DNA of 64,000 nucleotides from Hibiscus mutabilis (GCA_019671005.1 CM033714.1:82203909-82267908), one strand, 5' to 3'; positions 1-10,680 are shown, counted from the first letter of the stretch. The notes: a model not told the origin generated them from the sequence alone. A program made the numbers and translations.

Positions 1-568
1 TCCTATTATGTTTTCTTTCTTTACATTAAGACTTTGATTTTTTGGATCTTGTAAGGTATCCTTCATTGAAATACCGATCAGCAAGCTGACAATTTTATAA
101 ACAAAAAAATTTCCTTGTATTGGTTTAGAGATAAACTTCAAAAAGTAAGATCGTGGATGCAAATGGTCAACATGACATGGTAAAGATATGGTTGAGTATG
201 AGACGCTCATCTATTCGGTAGTTTTTTTGTCAAAAAGAGGAATCACCCATCATGGGTTATGGTGAAGACAATGGTAATAATGTATATATCATATAGTTTA
301 GGGACCTAAAGCAAGTTTCTACTTTGGAGTTCTGGTTGTAAAAGAATGAACTTGAAGAAAGTTTAGGGACTTGGAGAAAGTTCAGGGACTTGAGGCATTT
401 GCTCACCCTAAATGATGAAAGAGGGGCAAATTCAACGTGATAGGGGCAAGAAACAAAGATATTGGTGGGGCATCATGGTGCATAAGAGTTCAAATTAGAA
501 TAGACAAGAGAGGATGCAGAGCCTGAAAGAATTCGATCACTAAAGAAGTCAAAATCTGCTCAAAAAAG

Positions 569-850
569 GAGCTCAATAATAAAATTTTGGGGCAAAATTT
601 ATCGAAGCATAGAGACAGTAAGAGCTTAAGATAAATCTTAAGAAGAGAAATTTGAGCAAGATCTGATAAGAACAATCTAGAGAGATAAGAAGAAGAAGAA
701 GAAGAAAAAGAGCTCAACAACAAAATTCTGGGGCAAATTTTGTCGGAGCATGAAGACAGTAAGAGCTTAAGGCAAATCTCGAAAAGATCAAGTTAAGAAA
801 GATTTGAGAAGAACAATCTCAAGAGATGGGGTACCGTTGAAACAAAAGCA
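569..850. repeat. Two tandem copies of a ~141-bp unit
   Basis: A block starting gagctcaataataaaatt at about 569 recurs at about 710 as gagctcaacaacaaaatt. Both copies continue through 'ggggcaaa..tt', 'agacagtaagagcttaag' and an 'agaacaatct' segment. The copies differ by scattered substitutions and a GAA-rich stretch at 688-708. Confidence 0.6.
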
Positions 851-1046
851 GAAAGCTCAACGAAGAAGTAAAGAAGATCAAAACGCATCCAAATGGTCCC
901 CAGTTGTCACAATTCATGCATCATATATAGTTAGGCGTCCATAAGATAGGAGCATACTAACTCATGCATTCAAAGCTTTTGCACATTTTGACAAGAATTT
1001 TCAAATCAGCAAAGAACATATAAGATTTCAATCTACGACTTCGTGA

Positions 1047-1232
1047 TTGGAGAAGTATATCTAGTAAAGATTTAGCGAAGGTTTCAACCCGTTTTAAGAG
1101 GCGTATCTCAGTAAAGATTTCAATCCATTTGAAGAGGCAGATCTCAACAAAGATTTCAATCTGTTTGGAGAGGCGGATCTCAGCAAAGATTTCAACCCGT
1201 TTGAAGAAGTGGATTTCAGCAACGATTTTTCG
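1047..1232. repeat. Tandem ~42-bp repeat, 4-5 imperfect copies
   Basis: Units read roughly 'gaggcggatctcagcaaag' followed by 'atttcaacccgtttgaa'. Successive copies carry substitutions such as gcgtatctcag, gcagatctcaa and gcggatctcag. No coding frame is conserved across units. Confidence 0.65.
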
Positions 1233-1244
1233 ATTGTCTACACA

Positions 1245-1700
1245 AGACAGAAAGTGCAGTGCAATCCTAAATCCTTCGGGTCATCATTAAGTCCTTCGTG
1301 ATGTTAAGTCATTCAGGCCATCATCTTCGGGAGTGATGTGATTGTTTACATATAGACAGAAAATGTATTACAATCCTAAATCCTTCGAGTTATCAGTAAG
1401 TCATTTGGGCATGATGTTAAGTCCTTCAGGCCATCACCTTCGGGAGTGATATGATTGTTTGCATAAGACAGAAAATGCATTACAATCCTAAATCCTTCAG
1501 GTCATCAATAAGTCCTTCAGCCATGATGTTAAGACCTTTGAGCCATCACCTTCTAGAGTGATGAGAGCATTTAATTGCATGCACAAGACAGAAAGTGCAG
1601 TGCAATTATAAAGCCTTCAGGTCATCAATAAGTTCTTCGGGTATGATGTTAAGTCCTTCAGACCGACACCTCTAGAAATGATGAAAACTTTTTGGATGGC
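1245..1700. repeat. Tandem 109-120-bp repeat, 4 imperfect copies
   Basis: Each unit begins 'agacagaaa(g/a)tgca' (1245, 1354, 1466, 1586), then carries 'caatcctaaatccttcggg', 'tcatcaataagtccttc', 'catgatgttaagtccttca' and 'ggccatcaccttcgggagtg'. Unit length drifts (109, 112, 120 bp), so the array is old. Confidence 0.7.
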
Positions 1701-2329
1701 GTCACAGTAAGACAATAGGGACATGGTATTGGCAGAAGATATTAACCTTTTGGGCCATTAGTTTCAATAAAAAGAAGGGAGTACATGTTACCAAGTTGGA
1801 AAGCATGATAGATCAACTTTGGGCTTAGATAAAGAAGATTCACAGTATAATTGGTCAAAAGTTTTAGCATTTCTCAGTGAAGAACTTGAAGCTTCTTAAT
1901 GATTTACCTAAGTTGTACATTTGATTTACAATTGATGTTGGAAGATTAATGATAAATTTGACTTTTTGCAGGTCACATATACGTTCCAAGCATAAAGGGA
2001 GATTGATCAATAAGGGAATAGGAACAAAAGAATTCACACGAACTTCAAATTGAAAGATCGAGACACTTTAGTCATAAAAGCAGTGACTCTAAAGATCCCA
2101 TCGCTTCAAGTTGAAGATTGAGAATATTCCATACTACTTCAAGTTGAATTCTTATTAATTGATGATATTTTTTTTGCAGGTTTAGTTTTTTCCCAGAGGA
2201 TGAGGTGAATCAGCATTCCTAGCAAAGAATGAAGAATTCTTAATGGGAAGAGTTCGCTCAGCAAATAATACGAAGCTCCTGAAGATTAAAGTTCATGCGG
2301 AAAAGAATATAGAGTTCCTAATGAGAAGA

Positions 2330-2690
2330 ATTCACTTGTTCAATACTTTTATAGAGAGGTGGATCAATATTTCTGAAGAATGAAAGTGTGTTCTGCTCCA
2401 AACTTCGCAGCGTTTCAGAAGAGTGGATAGCTCAACTTTTTCAAACTTCATCAACATTCCCAACAATGAATGAAGATCAACTTTTTACAGAGAAAAATGG
2501 ATCATTTTTTGTAGAAAAACTTGCTTGTTCAATGCCTTTGTAGAGAGGTGGATCAATATTTCCAAGAAAGATTGAGGAAGAGTTCGTTTATTTGACACCT
2601 TTACAGAGAGGTGGATCAACATTTTCAACAATAGATGAGGATCAACTTTTTGCAGAGAAAAGTGGATCAACATTTTTCAGAAGAATTAGT
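2330..2690. repeat. Dispersed 'gagaggtggatcaa' direct repeats
   Basis: At least three copies of 'cctttacagagaggtggat' plus 'caacatttc' (near 2350, 2540 and 2600) and shorter relatives such as 'gcagagaaaagtggatcaac' occur in this stretch. A short antisense open frame over them is a by-product of the repeats. Confidence 0.55.
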
Positions 2691-2935
2691 TCAGACTTCG
2701 GTTGAGCCTTGACACAAAGATTAGGAAGTTCATAATAAGAAGTACTTGTTCAAGCTTTCTAAAGGGGAATGAATGAAAGTTGGTAATAAGAAGATCTTGC
2801 GGCTCAGAGCAACAACCAGCAAGTTCTTATAAAATTCGTGTCTTTTCAACCTTTTCCCTATTCCTATTCTACAACAATGAGCAACTAGGGCAGCTGTAGT
2901 ACTCGTATTTTGTCTAGGATTTGTACTATATCAGT

Positions 2936-4490
2936 TGATAAGTGTTCAAAAGTACTATTTTTCTTACCCTTTTTACTCATATTATTGTTAGACTTAGGCT
3001 CATATTAGTCGCATAGTTAGCCATTCATGCATTAATCCATGTTTCCTTCAAACGTTGAGCTTGATTACATAACTTGGTGATTTTTGTGGAAATAGATGCT
3101 GCTTTGGTGTGTTTTTGTGTGTGTATGTGCAGGATCACTTGCCAAAGCAATGCCGAGCTAGTTGCCAGGGCAATGCATGAAGAATATGCCGAGCTAGTTG
3201 CCAGGGCAATGCATGAAGGAGACGCCGAGCCAGTTGCCATGGCATTTGTCGACAAAGACAAAATACAATAGGGATGTCGAAATTCATGATTTTACAAGCC
3301 CAAGATGACATGGAGCAAGGCCCAAGCCCAAAGGAATTTGATTGCCATGCAGAGATTAAAGAAGAATTAAATTCCAAGAGGATAGGAGAAGTTCTAATAG
3401 GAATAAAATTATAATAAAGAATTATATTCTTTAAAGATAATTTAATTCCAACTCAAACTCCTCCTCAAAGAAGGACTTTGGCCTAGCCCTATAAATATCA
3501 AGGAGATTTCGACAACTCCAAGGGGGAGAGCAAGAGGGAATTTCGACAACTCCAAGAGAGGAAGCAAGAGGAATTTTCGGCAAGCATCTAGGGCAAGGGA
3601 TTTTCGACAAGCTTCATCTTTTCTTCCTTGTTCGATTGGGTTCATGCTAGGGATTGTTTATCTTGTGTTTCTTTGGAACCTAGCCATGAACTAAATTTAC
3701 TTGGCTATGGTTATTGTGTTTTGTGGTTGTGAGAAACTATTGGTTTTTGTTTAGGTAATAAGAGTTTGCACTTTTCTATTTCAAGGTTTATTCATTCTTG
3801 GTTCTTATTATTGTTTGTGAGTGAATTGGGAGAGAATCTCGTGATTTCATCCATTTATCTAATATCGGGAGAGTTAGATTCAAGAAGCGAATGAATGTGA
3901 TCTTTATGCAATCCAATGATGGTGAAGATTAATCCGCTTAGGAATAAGTTAAGGATTTCAACGGCTAAGAGGAGCGCAAGATTGGTTGTTGTTCACCCTT
4001 GATTCACGCAGGATGTATTATCAAGGCATGCACAAATAGCTAGAGTTTCGACTTAGGGATAAGAAGAAACCATTGAAGAACGCTCCGCCGAACCTTGAAG
4101 TTGCTGCCCGATCGCCCAAGTAGTTGCCCAACTAGTCGCCCAAGCAACCATCAATTAGTTGCTACGGCAACCCCGTCGTGCAAGTTGCCACGGCAACCCG
4201 AGTTGCCCGTGCACTCTTTTACCAGGACAATCCAATCGGCTATCACACCTCAACTCACGATAACCTAGCCTATCTCTCTCAATTGAATTCATCTTTTCAT
4301 TTACTTAATTGCTTTCTAGATTAGTTATTAGTTAAAACTTCTATAATCCTTTACTTGTGTTTTTACTTTTTACGATTGCAAGAGACTAGATTCTTGAAGT
4401 GGCACCAATCCACGTGGAGGCGATATCTTTTATACTATAACTTGCGGCGTGTATACTTGCACATTTGCGTAGCACTTATTACGCGCAACA
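2936..4490 (+). repeat. 5' LTR (1555 bp)
   Basis: It matches 11456-12972 over its whole length and starts TGATAAGTGTTC and ends ACGCGCAACA. Its first 1.35 kb is nearly identical to the 3' LTR. Its last ~400 bp is clearly more divergent, with an extra segment of about 38 bp near 4140-4205 holding further TTGCC..GGCAAC motifs. It contains a 36-bp minisatellite at 3146-3250. Confidence 0.95.
3074..3271 (+). CDS. LTR-embedded small ORF with 12-residue repeats (hypothetical)
   Basis: A 65-residue frame starts MVIFVEIDAALVCFCVC and then repeats the unit ELVARAMHE(G/E)(D/Y)A two to three times, ending before the internal promoter region of the LTR. The 36-bp DNA unit is a multiple of three, so copy-number change keeps frame. 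Related frames occur on the minus strand in the solo LTR (14505-14711) and in the LTR of the second gypsy element (59862-60050, starting MVIFVEKDTALECFCV). In this element's own 3' LTR the frame is broken by a lost T near 11632 and changes near 11742. There is no family match that I recognise; it may simply be a minisatellite open by chance. Confidence 0.3.
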   Translation: MVIFVEIDAALVCFCVCMCRITCQSNAELVARAMHEEYAELVARAMHEGDAEPVAMAFVDKDKIQ

Positions 4491-4496
4491 AGTTTT

Positions 4497-4513
4497 TGGC
4501 GCCCGTTGCGGGA
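4497..4513 (+). other. Primer binding site (tRNA-Asp type, degenerate)
   Basis: Six bases after the LTR the sequence reads TGGCGCCCGTTGCGGGA, close to TGGCGCCGTTGCCGGGGA, the complement of the plant tRNA-Asp 3' end used by Athila-type elements. One extra C and one missing C separate it from the expected site. The second gypsy element has a clearer copy at 63094-63110. Confidence 0.75.
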
Positions 4514-4611
4514 TTGGCAATAGCGACTTTGTTTTTACTTTCTTGCACTTTCTTTTTATTTTTCTTGTTTAAAATTCAAAGGGCTAACAAACTTTGGTTT
4601 TGCATTGGTAT

Positions 4612-6415
4612 ATGATGACGAGGCGAGACCGACTTCAACAGAATATCCCTTTGATCCAGAAATCGAATGAACCTTACAAAGACTTAGGCGAAGGATAAGA
4701 GAAGCAATGGCAAATCAAGGCGGCAATATTAATCAAGATGTTCGAGCGGGAGGAGGAGTGATTCTTGCGAAACAGAACTATTCGAGACTATCTTGAAGAA
4801 GATCTTGATGGACTTAACCCAGAGTTGTCGCACCCGAAATTGAAGCCGACCACTTTGAGTTAAAACCGGTAATGTTTAATATGATCAACACAATAGGTCA
4901 ATTTGGCGGCTCAAAGAGCGAAGATGCACGACAACATCTGAAATCTTTCCTCGAGATTTGCAACTCGTTCAAGATACACGGAGTCACCCCGATGTCTTAC
5001 GATTAAGATTATTCCCCTATTCACCGAGGATAGGGCGAAAGCATGGCTAAATAGTATTTCTGCCGGATCCATAGCATCTTGGACTGATCTTTGTCGTGAT
5101 TTCCTTGCTAGATTTAATCCTACAAATTTAAGCGATAAGCCGTAACGACATTACTTCTTTTCGGCGGCGGATGATGAATCCATGTACGAGGCTTGGGAGC
5201 GATATAGAGAACTTCTACACAAATGTCCTCTACACGGATTCGGTGTGGACTCAAGTGACAATGTTTTACAATGCCGTGAATACACCAACAAGGATGATGC
5301 TAGGCGCCTCGGCAAACGGCATACTCCTAGATAAGTCGCCGGAAGAAGCAATGCAAATCTTAAACAGACTGGCCAAGAATGACTATCAATTCCCATCTAC
5401 TAGAAGAGGAGGAGTTAGGCGCCAAGCCACAATACATGAACTAGGATCATCGATTCAATTTCGGCACAATTGGTTGTTTTTAACCAAGATGGTCCGAACA
5501 TGCAAAAACCAAACAACACACATGAAGTCAAGGTAATGGATTCTTTTTGTGAGTTATGTGGTAATAACCATAATTCTTCTGAATGTATGCAGAATCCGGA
5601 ATCTAGCTTCTATGTGGGGAATTACAATCGGGGCAACAACATGATGTCAAATACATACAATCCCAGCTTGGAAGAAGCACCGAATTTTTCATGGAGTAAT
5701 CCCAACAATGCTCTAAACCGGAACAATCAGAATGCACAAGCATCGGGATTCAGTGAGAATATGCCACGCGACAGCGGATGCCGCAAAGCAACAACCAAGC
5801 GACATCTAGTTCTTTGGAAAATTCTCTAAATACTTTTATGATGAAAACTGAATCTTATATGGCTGAGAATAGTAATTTCATAAAAAGAAGCGATGCTTTT
5901 ATTAACAGGACCGAGATGAGATTGCAAAACCAAGAGGCGGCAATCAAATCATTGGAAAATCAAGTCGGACGGTTTGCTCAAAATCGAACACTAGACCACC
6001 GGGAGGTTTACCTAGCGATCTTGAAGTCGCAAGAGGCGGCGCCATGCGCAATGTAAGGCAATCACCACCAGAAGTGGCCAACAACTTAGAGAGGTTCAAA
6101 CCCGCTCGTCAAACAAAACTCCACAAAAAGATCAAGGCGAACCTAGCGGCAAAGTCTCGGATGCTGAACCGAGGAATTGCTGCGGCAACCGGCAATAAGC
6201 ATGCCTCGGCAGAACCGATGGCGCCTCGGCAACTTGCGATAAGCACGCCTCGGCAACCCCGGTTGGTAACGCATCGACAACTCCGGATGTCCCCGGCAAT
6301 GTCGTCAATCAGGTTTCAAACCAATGAAAGGATAGAAGATATCCGACTTCCACCACCATTCCCACAAAGGTTGAAGGCGACAAAAGCAAGAATACCAATT
6401 CAAGAAGTTTCTTGA
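4612..6415 (+). pseudogene. gag: gag (capsid/nucleocapsid), frameshifted
   Basis: The probable start is one of two adjacent ATGs at 4612 and 4615, followed by MTRRDRLQQ and a PFDPEIE motif typical of plant gypsy gag. The capsid region includes NTIGQFGG and FLEICNSFKIHGVTP (about 4880-5000). A zinc knuckle CELCGNNHNSSEC (CX2CX3HX4C) lies at about 5551-5590, followed by NTYNPSLEEAPNFSWSN, a usual gag tail motif, and a coiled LENQVGRFAQNR segment near 5955. The frame breaks many times (stops near 4668 and 4790, shifts near 5000, 5140, 5470 and 5780). The 3' end (6170-6300) has expanded CCTCGGCAAC-type repeats that add R/Q/P-rich residues. Confidence 0.8.
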
Positions 6416-6539
6416 TATCCTAAAGCAAGTCCACATCAACTTGCCATTGGTGGAAGCAATTGAACAAATGCCAAACTATGCCAAGTTTCTTAAAGACATT
6501 GTGTCCAAGAGAACAAGGCTAGGAGAGTTTGAAACAGCT

Positions 6540-6960
6540 TTCTTGTGAGGAGGATGCATGGCAATGTTGCACAATCGCATGCCGCCCAAGTTGAAGGATC
6601 CCGGAAGTTTCACAATACCTGTTCTATTGGAAATCACTATGTCGGGGAAAGCACTATGCGACCTAGGGGCTAGCATAAACTTGATGCCTAAATCGGTTTT
6701 TCGAAACTAGGAATCGGGAAGGCAAGACCTACTTGATTATGCTCTGACTAGCCAAGCAGATCCTATGTGCATCCGAGAGGGAAAAATCGAGGACATCTTG
6801 GTAAAAGTTGATAAATTTATTTTTCCCGCTGACTTTATTGTTTTGGATTGTGAAGCGGATGAGCATGCGCCTATCATTCTCGGAAGACCATTCCTAGCGG
6901 CGGGAGAACTTTGATTGATGTTGAAAAGAGAGAACTCACAATGAGGGTGAATGACCAGCG
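6540..6960 (+). pseudogene. Retroviral-type aspartic protease region, broken
   Basis: One frame reads MPPKLKDPGSFTIPVLLEI then GKALCDLGASINLMPKSVF (about 6578-6705). This is the protease flap and active-site region; the usual catalytic D-S/T-G-A is DLGA here, as is normal in Athila-type elements. After a break, IREGKIEDILVKVDKFIFPADFIVLD and HAPIILGRPFL (about 6770-6900) give the C-terminal protease half. A frameshift separates the two halves and a stop-bearing join leads on towards RT. Confidence 0.75.
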
Positions 6961-7586
6961 AGTAAAACTAAATGTGTTCCAAACACTAAGGCATGCCGAT
7001 GATCCGAAGAATGCCAACTACTTCATGCCACGGCGAGTTTAACCGATGAGGAATTTAGTTGCCTCGGCAACTACATTGCCGATCAAGAGGAACCCGAGGA
7101 GTATGAAGAGCCGGTCGATGAGGAACAACCAGAAGAGGCAAATTGGCTAGTCAATCGACCCGGTACATACTTTGAACCTTTGGACTACTCGGGTAAGGAA
7201 GGTAAGATCGAAAAACCCTCTATCGAAAATCCACCAATTCTTGAGTTGAAACAATTGCGAGCAACTGAAATATGTATACTTAGGGACCGATAATACATTA
7301 CTGTAATTATTTCTTCTAAGTTACAGACTGAGCGAGAAAAGAAGCTGATCAACATGTTGAAGCTACATAAAAGGCAATAGGGTGGACAATTGCCGACTTG
7401 AAGGGAATTAGCCGGCGGTGTGCATGCACAAGATCTTGTTGGAAGATGATCACAAACCTTCAATTGAGGCCCGGAGGAGACTGAATCATGCCATGAAAGG
7501 GGCTGTAATGAAAAAATCATCAAGTGGCTTGACTTGGCATTATATACCCTATCTCCGATAGTGCGTGGGTAAGTCCGGTACAATGT

Positions 7587-8390
7587 GTGCGAAAAAAAGG
7601 GGGTATAACGGTGGTAAGCAATGAAAATAATGAACTTATCCCAACCAGGTGTGACCGGTTGAGGGTTTGTATGGACTATCGAAAGCTAAACAAAGCCACT
7701 AGGAAAGATCACTTCCCATTACCCTTTATTGATCAAATGCTTGACCGTCTTGCGGGTAAACCCTTTTATTGTTTTCTTGATGGTTATTCAGGTTACAATC
7801 AGATTGCCATAGCACGGAAGATCAAGAAAAGACAACCTTCACATGCCCCTACGGTACTTATGCCTTCCGAAGGATGCCGTTCGGATTGTGTAACGCCCGG
7901 CAACCTTCCAAAGATGCATGATGGCGCTCTTTTCGGACATGGTCGAAGACTTCCTTGAGATCTTCATGGATGATTTTTCGGTTTTTGGTAATGACCGGAC
8001 GGCTGTCTCGGCAATTTAGAGGGTGTTGGCAAGATGCGAAGAAAGCAGATTTAGTCCTCAATTGGGAGAAATGCCACTTTATGGTAGATGAAGGAATAGT
8101 GCTCGCCATAAGATTTCATCCAAGGGAATTGAAGTAGACAAAGCCAAGCTGGATGTGATCGAGAGATTACCCCCACCAAATTCGGTTAAAGGAATTCGAA
8201 GTTTTCTCGGACATGCGAGGTTTTTACGGGAGGTTCATTCATAATTTTTCTAAAATCACTAAACCTTTGTGTAATCTGCTTGAACAGGATAAAGTCTTGA
8301 TTTTGATGATTCTTGCACTCAAGCATTTGAAACCCTAAAGAAAAAGCTTGCCTCGGCACCCATTGTCGTTCCACCAGATTGACGCTACCT
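7587..8390 (+). pseudogene. pol: Reverse transcriptase domain, frameshifted
   Basis: The palm begins with VCMDYRKLNKATRKDHFPLPF and IDQMLDRLAGKPFYCFLDGYSGYNQIAIA (7660-7815), standard gypsy RT motifs. The catalytic box is IFMDDFSVFG with FMDD at 7963-7974. The downstream part DKAKLDVIERLPPP..VKGIRSFLGHARFYGRFIHNFSKIT (about 8135-8270) is the thumb and connection. At least four frame changes occur between 7815 and 8240, so no full RT could be made. Confidence 0.88.
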
Positions 8391-8391
8391 T

Positions 8392-8800
8392 TTGAGCTCA
8401 TGTGTGATGCAAGTGATTTGCGGTAGGAGCGATCCTAGGCCAACGCACGGTAAGACATTCCATGTGATATACTACGCTAGTAAAACTCTTAATGATGCTC
8501 AAGTGAATTACACAACAACGGAGAAAGAGTTACTAGCTGTAGTTTTCGCATTTGACAAGTTCCGATCCTATTTAATTGGTACAAAGGTAATTGTTCATAC
8601 GGACCATTCGGCAATCAAATACTTATTTGCTAAAAAGGATGCTAAACCTCGTTTGATTCGTTGGATATTACTTTTACAAGAATTTGATATTGAAATTAAG
8701 GACGAGAAAGGGCAGAAAATCAAGTGGCGATCACTTATCACGTCTGGAACACAAGAGGGAAAAAGACGCGGATCTAGAGATATGCGATGCATTCCCGGAT
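8392..8800 (+). pseudogene. RNase H domain of pol
   Basis: A frame of 136 residues holds FHVIYYASKTLNDAQVNYTT, EKELLAVVFAFDKFRSYL, VHTDHSAIKYLFAKKDAKPR and LIRWILLLQEFDIEIKDEKG, all canonical gypsy RNase H motifs including the catalytic E and the HTDH aspartate. The expected NxVADHLSRL end is altered; a +1 shifted frame reads GDHLSRLEH at about 8728. Expanded CCTCGGCAAC repeats follow at 8815-8965. Confidence 0.85.
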
Positions 8801-8979
8801 GAACAAATTCTAATTGCCTCGGCAACCCTCGACGCCTCGACAGCCCATGACGCCTCGGCAACCATGGAAGCACACGCCTCGGCAACTCGACGCCCGCGGC
8901 AGTCTTTGACGACACGCCTCGGCAATTTTGGGAGCAGACACTACGGCAAAGACATGCCTCGGCAATACCCCATGCACGC

Positions 8980-9930
8980 AGATTTAGTTAACTTCCTTGT
9001 TTGTGGTATTTTTCCATATGGCATTACTCACCAAGGGAAGAAGCGGTTCCGCCATGATGCTAAGCATTACTTTTTGGGACGAGCCTCTTTTGTTTAAACA
9101 ATGTGCAGATCGGGTTATACGCCGATGTGTCCTGAAGAAAGCAACAGAATGTACTCGGCAATGCCATTCTTCACCCTATGGAGGACATTTTGGAGGAACT
9201 CGTATCATGCCAAAGTCTTGCAATCCGGTTTGTATTGGCCAACATTGTACAAAGATGCCCAAGACTTTTACAAGCAATGTGATCGTTGCGGAGGGACGGG
9301 CAATATCTCTAGACGACATGAGATGCCACTCCGAACATCATCGAGGTAGAACATTCGATGTATGGGGATCGATTTTATGGGACCTTTTCCATCTTCATTC
9401 GGCAACCTCTACATCTTACTCGCCGTCGACTATGTGTCTAAATGGGTAGAGGCAGCTGCAGGTTCCCAACAGCGATTCCAAGACCGCAACGATTCCTGCT
9501 GAGAAAAACATATTTACACGGTTTGGGATGCCGAGAGCAATTATCGCGACGGGGCAAGCATTTTGACAGACTAATTGCCAAGATATTGCAACGCGCGGCA
9601 TATCACACAAGATCGCCACGGCATATCACCCACAAACCAACGGGCAAGCAAAAATTTCCAACCGGGAGTTAAGGGAATACTCGAGAAAGTTGTAAATCCC
9701 TCAAGGAAGGATTGGTCATTAAGACTAGATGACGCACTTTGGGCATATCGCACTGCATTCAAAACACCATTAGGTATGTCCCCTTCCAACTTGTCTATGG
9801 TAAAACATGTCATCTACGGGTGGAAATCGAGCACAGGCGTCTTGGGCAATCAAGACCGTGAATATGGATTGGGAAAGTGCGGACAAAAAGCGCTTGATGG
9901 ATCTCAATGAGATAGAAGAATTTCGTGCAC
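8980..9930 (+). pseudogene. Integrase domain of pol, frameshifted
   Basis: The HHCC zinc region is seen as SPYGGHFGGTR (about 9170) and FYKQCDRCGGTGNISRRHEMP, with the CX2C at 9278-9289. The core follows in shifting frames: DFMGPF at about 9371, then YILLAVDYVSKWVEA at about 9411-9455, then ATAYHPQTNGQA-like sequence at 9615-9650 and DALWAYRTAFKTPLGMSP at 9730-9785. The C-terminal RWHDKKLLPRQFTPGQLVLLFNSRLKLF at 9970-10055 is the GPY/F-like module. At least four frame changes disrupt it. Confidence 0.85.
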
Positions 9931-10239
9931 TCGCCTATAACAATGCACGAATCTACAAGGAGAAAACAAAGCGATGGCACGACAAGAAACTATTGCCACG
10001 GCAATTCACGCCAGGGCAACTAGTTCTCCTATTCAATTCTCGGCTAAAACTTTTCCGGAAAGCTGAAATCAAGATGGTCGGGACCATTCAAGTCGTCAAA
10101 CCATTCTCTCATGGTGCCGTAATAATCAAGTCCATCTCGACAATCATGAATTCAAAGTTAATGGACAAAGATTGAAGCACTACAATGGTGCCCATGTGGG
10201 CGTAACAAGGAAGTGGTCAACTTAGGAGATGCATGAGCA

Positions 10240-10378
10240 TGCTCTCCTTTCAGTATTTCCTTTTTCTTTTTCTTTTTATTTTCATTTTTATTTTTAGGAG
10301 ATATTTTATTTTTTCTTCATTATCTTTAGTTTTCAGGTTTTCTTTATTTTCTTTTTCACAACAAGACTCACAACTACT
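10240..10378 (+). promoter_or_regulatory. Conserved pyrimidine-rich leader with acceptor-like AGs
   Basis: A T/C-rich tract runs through 'aggagatattttatttt', 'cttcattatctttagtttt' and 'caggttttctttattttc' to 'tttttcacaacaagactc' just before the ATG at 10379. The same order of blocks precedes the homologous ORF of the second element (minus strand, 61288-61375). A polypyrimidine run ending in TTTAG/TTTCAG resembles a splice acceptor, which would fit expression of the following ORF from a spliced RNA. This role is inference. Confidence 0.4.
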
Positions 10379-10591
10379 ATGCTAAGGAAATTTACTGCCA
10401 AGATCCTTGCCCCGGCAACCAATGAAGAAGATGCCGCGACAACTTACTTCATGCATGCACAAGCTGATGCCACGGCAACCAAAGCTGAAGACATCCCGGC
10501 AACAAGAAAACAACCATTGCATTCAAGCAAGAAAATCAAGACGCCAACTAGAAGGAAACTAATCATCTACGATGACGAACTCTCGGAGTAA
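10379..10591 (+). CDS. Small post-pol ORF starting MLRKF (unknown function)
   Basis: A 70-residue frame lies between integrase and the 3' polypurine region. It starts MLRKFTAKILAPAT, is rich in A, T, K and D, and ends RRKLIIYDDELSE. The second gypsy element has a counterpart on the minus strand (61042-61287) starting MLRKFSANYLPQQR. Only the N-terminal five to seven residues and the Ala/Thr-rich middle are similar, but the DNA just upstream of both ATGs is strongly conserved. Athila elements often have an env-like ORF in this position; nothing here shows a membrane segment, so I make no env claim. The function is unknown. Confidence 0.4.
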   Translation: MLRKFTAKILAPATNEEDAATTYFMHAQADATATKAEDIPATRKQPLHSSKKIKTPTRRKLIIYDDELSE

Positions 10592-10642
10592 GTCCTCGTA
10601 TGCATTTTATTTTTATTTTTATTTTTCGTTATTTTTATGCAT

Positions 10643-10680
10643 GCATTGAGGACAATGCCTCACTCGAGTTTGGGGGGGAT
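10643..10680 (+). other. Stem-loop GCATTG-AGGA-CAATGC plus upstream polypurine-like tract
   Basis: A perfect 6-bp stem with an AGGA loop (10643-10658) is followed 8 bases later by gagtttgggggggat (10666-10680). The arrangement copies the true 3' polypurine tract at 11418-11455, about 780 bp downstream. The second element keeps an equivalent stem-loop at 60947-60962 with a more decayed purine tract. Confidence 0.6.

Larger units (their letters stand above)
1..2935. repeat. Minisatellite-rich non-coding DNA, probably old retrotransposon
   Basis: No protein-like frame is visible on either strand; the open frames are short and low in complexity. The stretch is built from several local direct repeats (about 141 bp, 42 bp, 110-120 bp and 27 bp units, listed separately). 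The gypsy element at 2936 inserted into its right edge, so this DNA formerly continued at 12978. Nested minisatellites of this kind are common in the non-coding parts of large plant LTR retrotransposons, but no LTR end or coding domain could be seen here, so the TE assignment is inference. Confidence 0.5.

Noticed and set aside
5151..5396. Antisense frames over gag and pol of the first gypsy element
   Set aside because: Sense-strand motifs (gag, PR, RT, RH, IN) account for the region; antisense frames show no domains.
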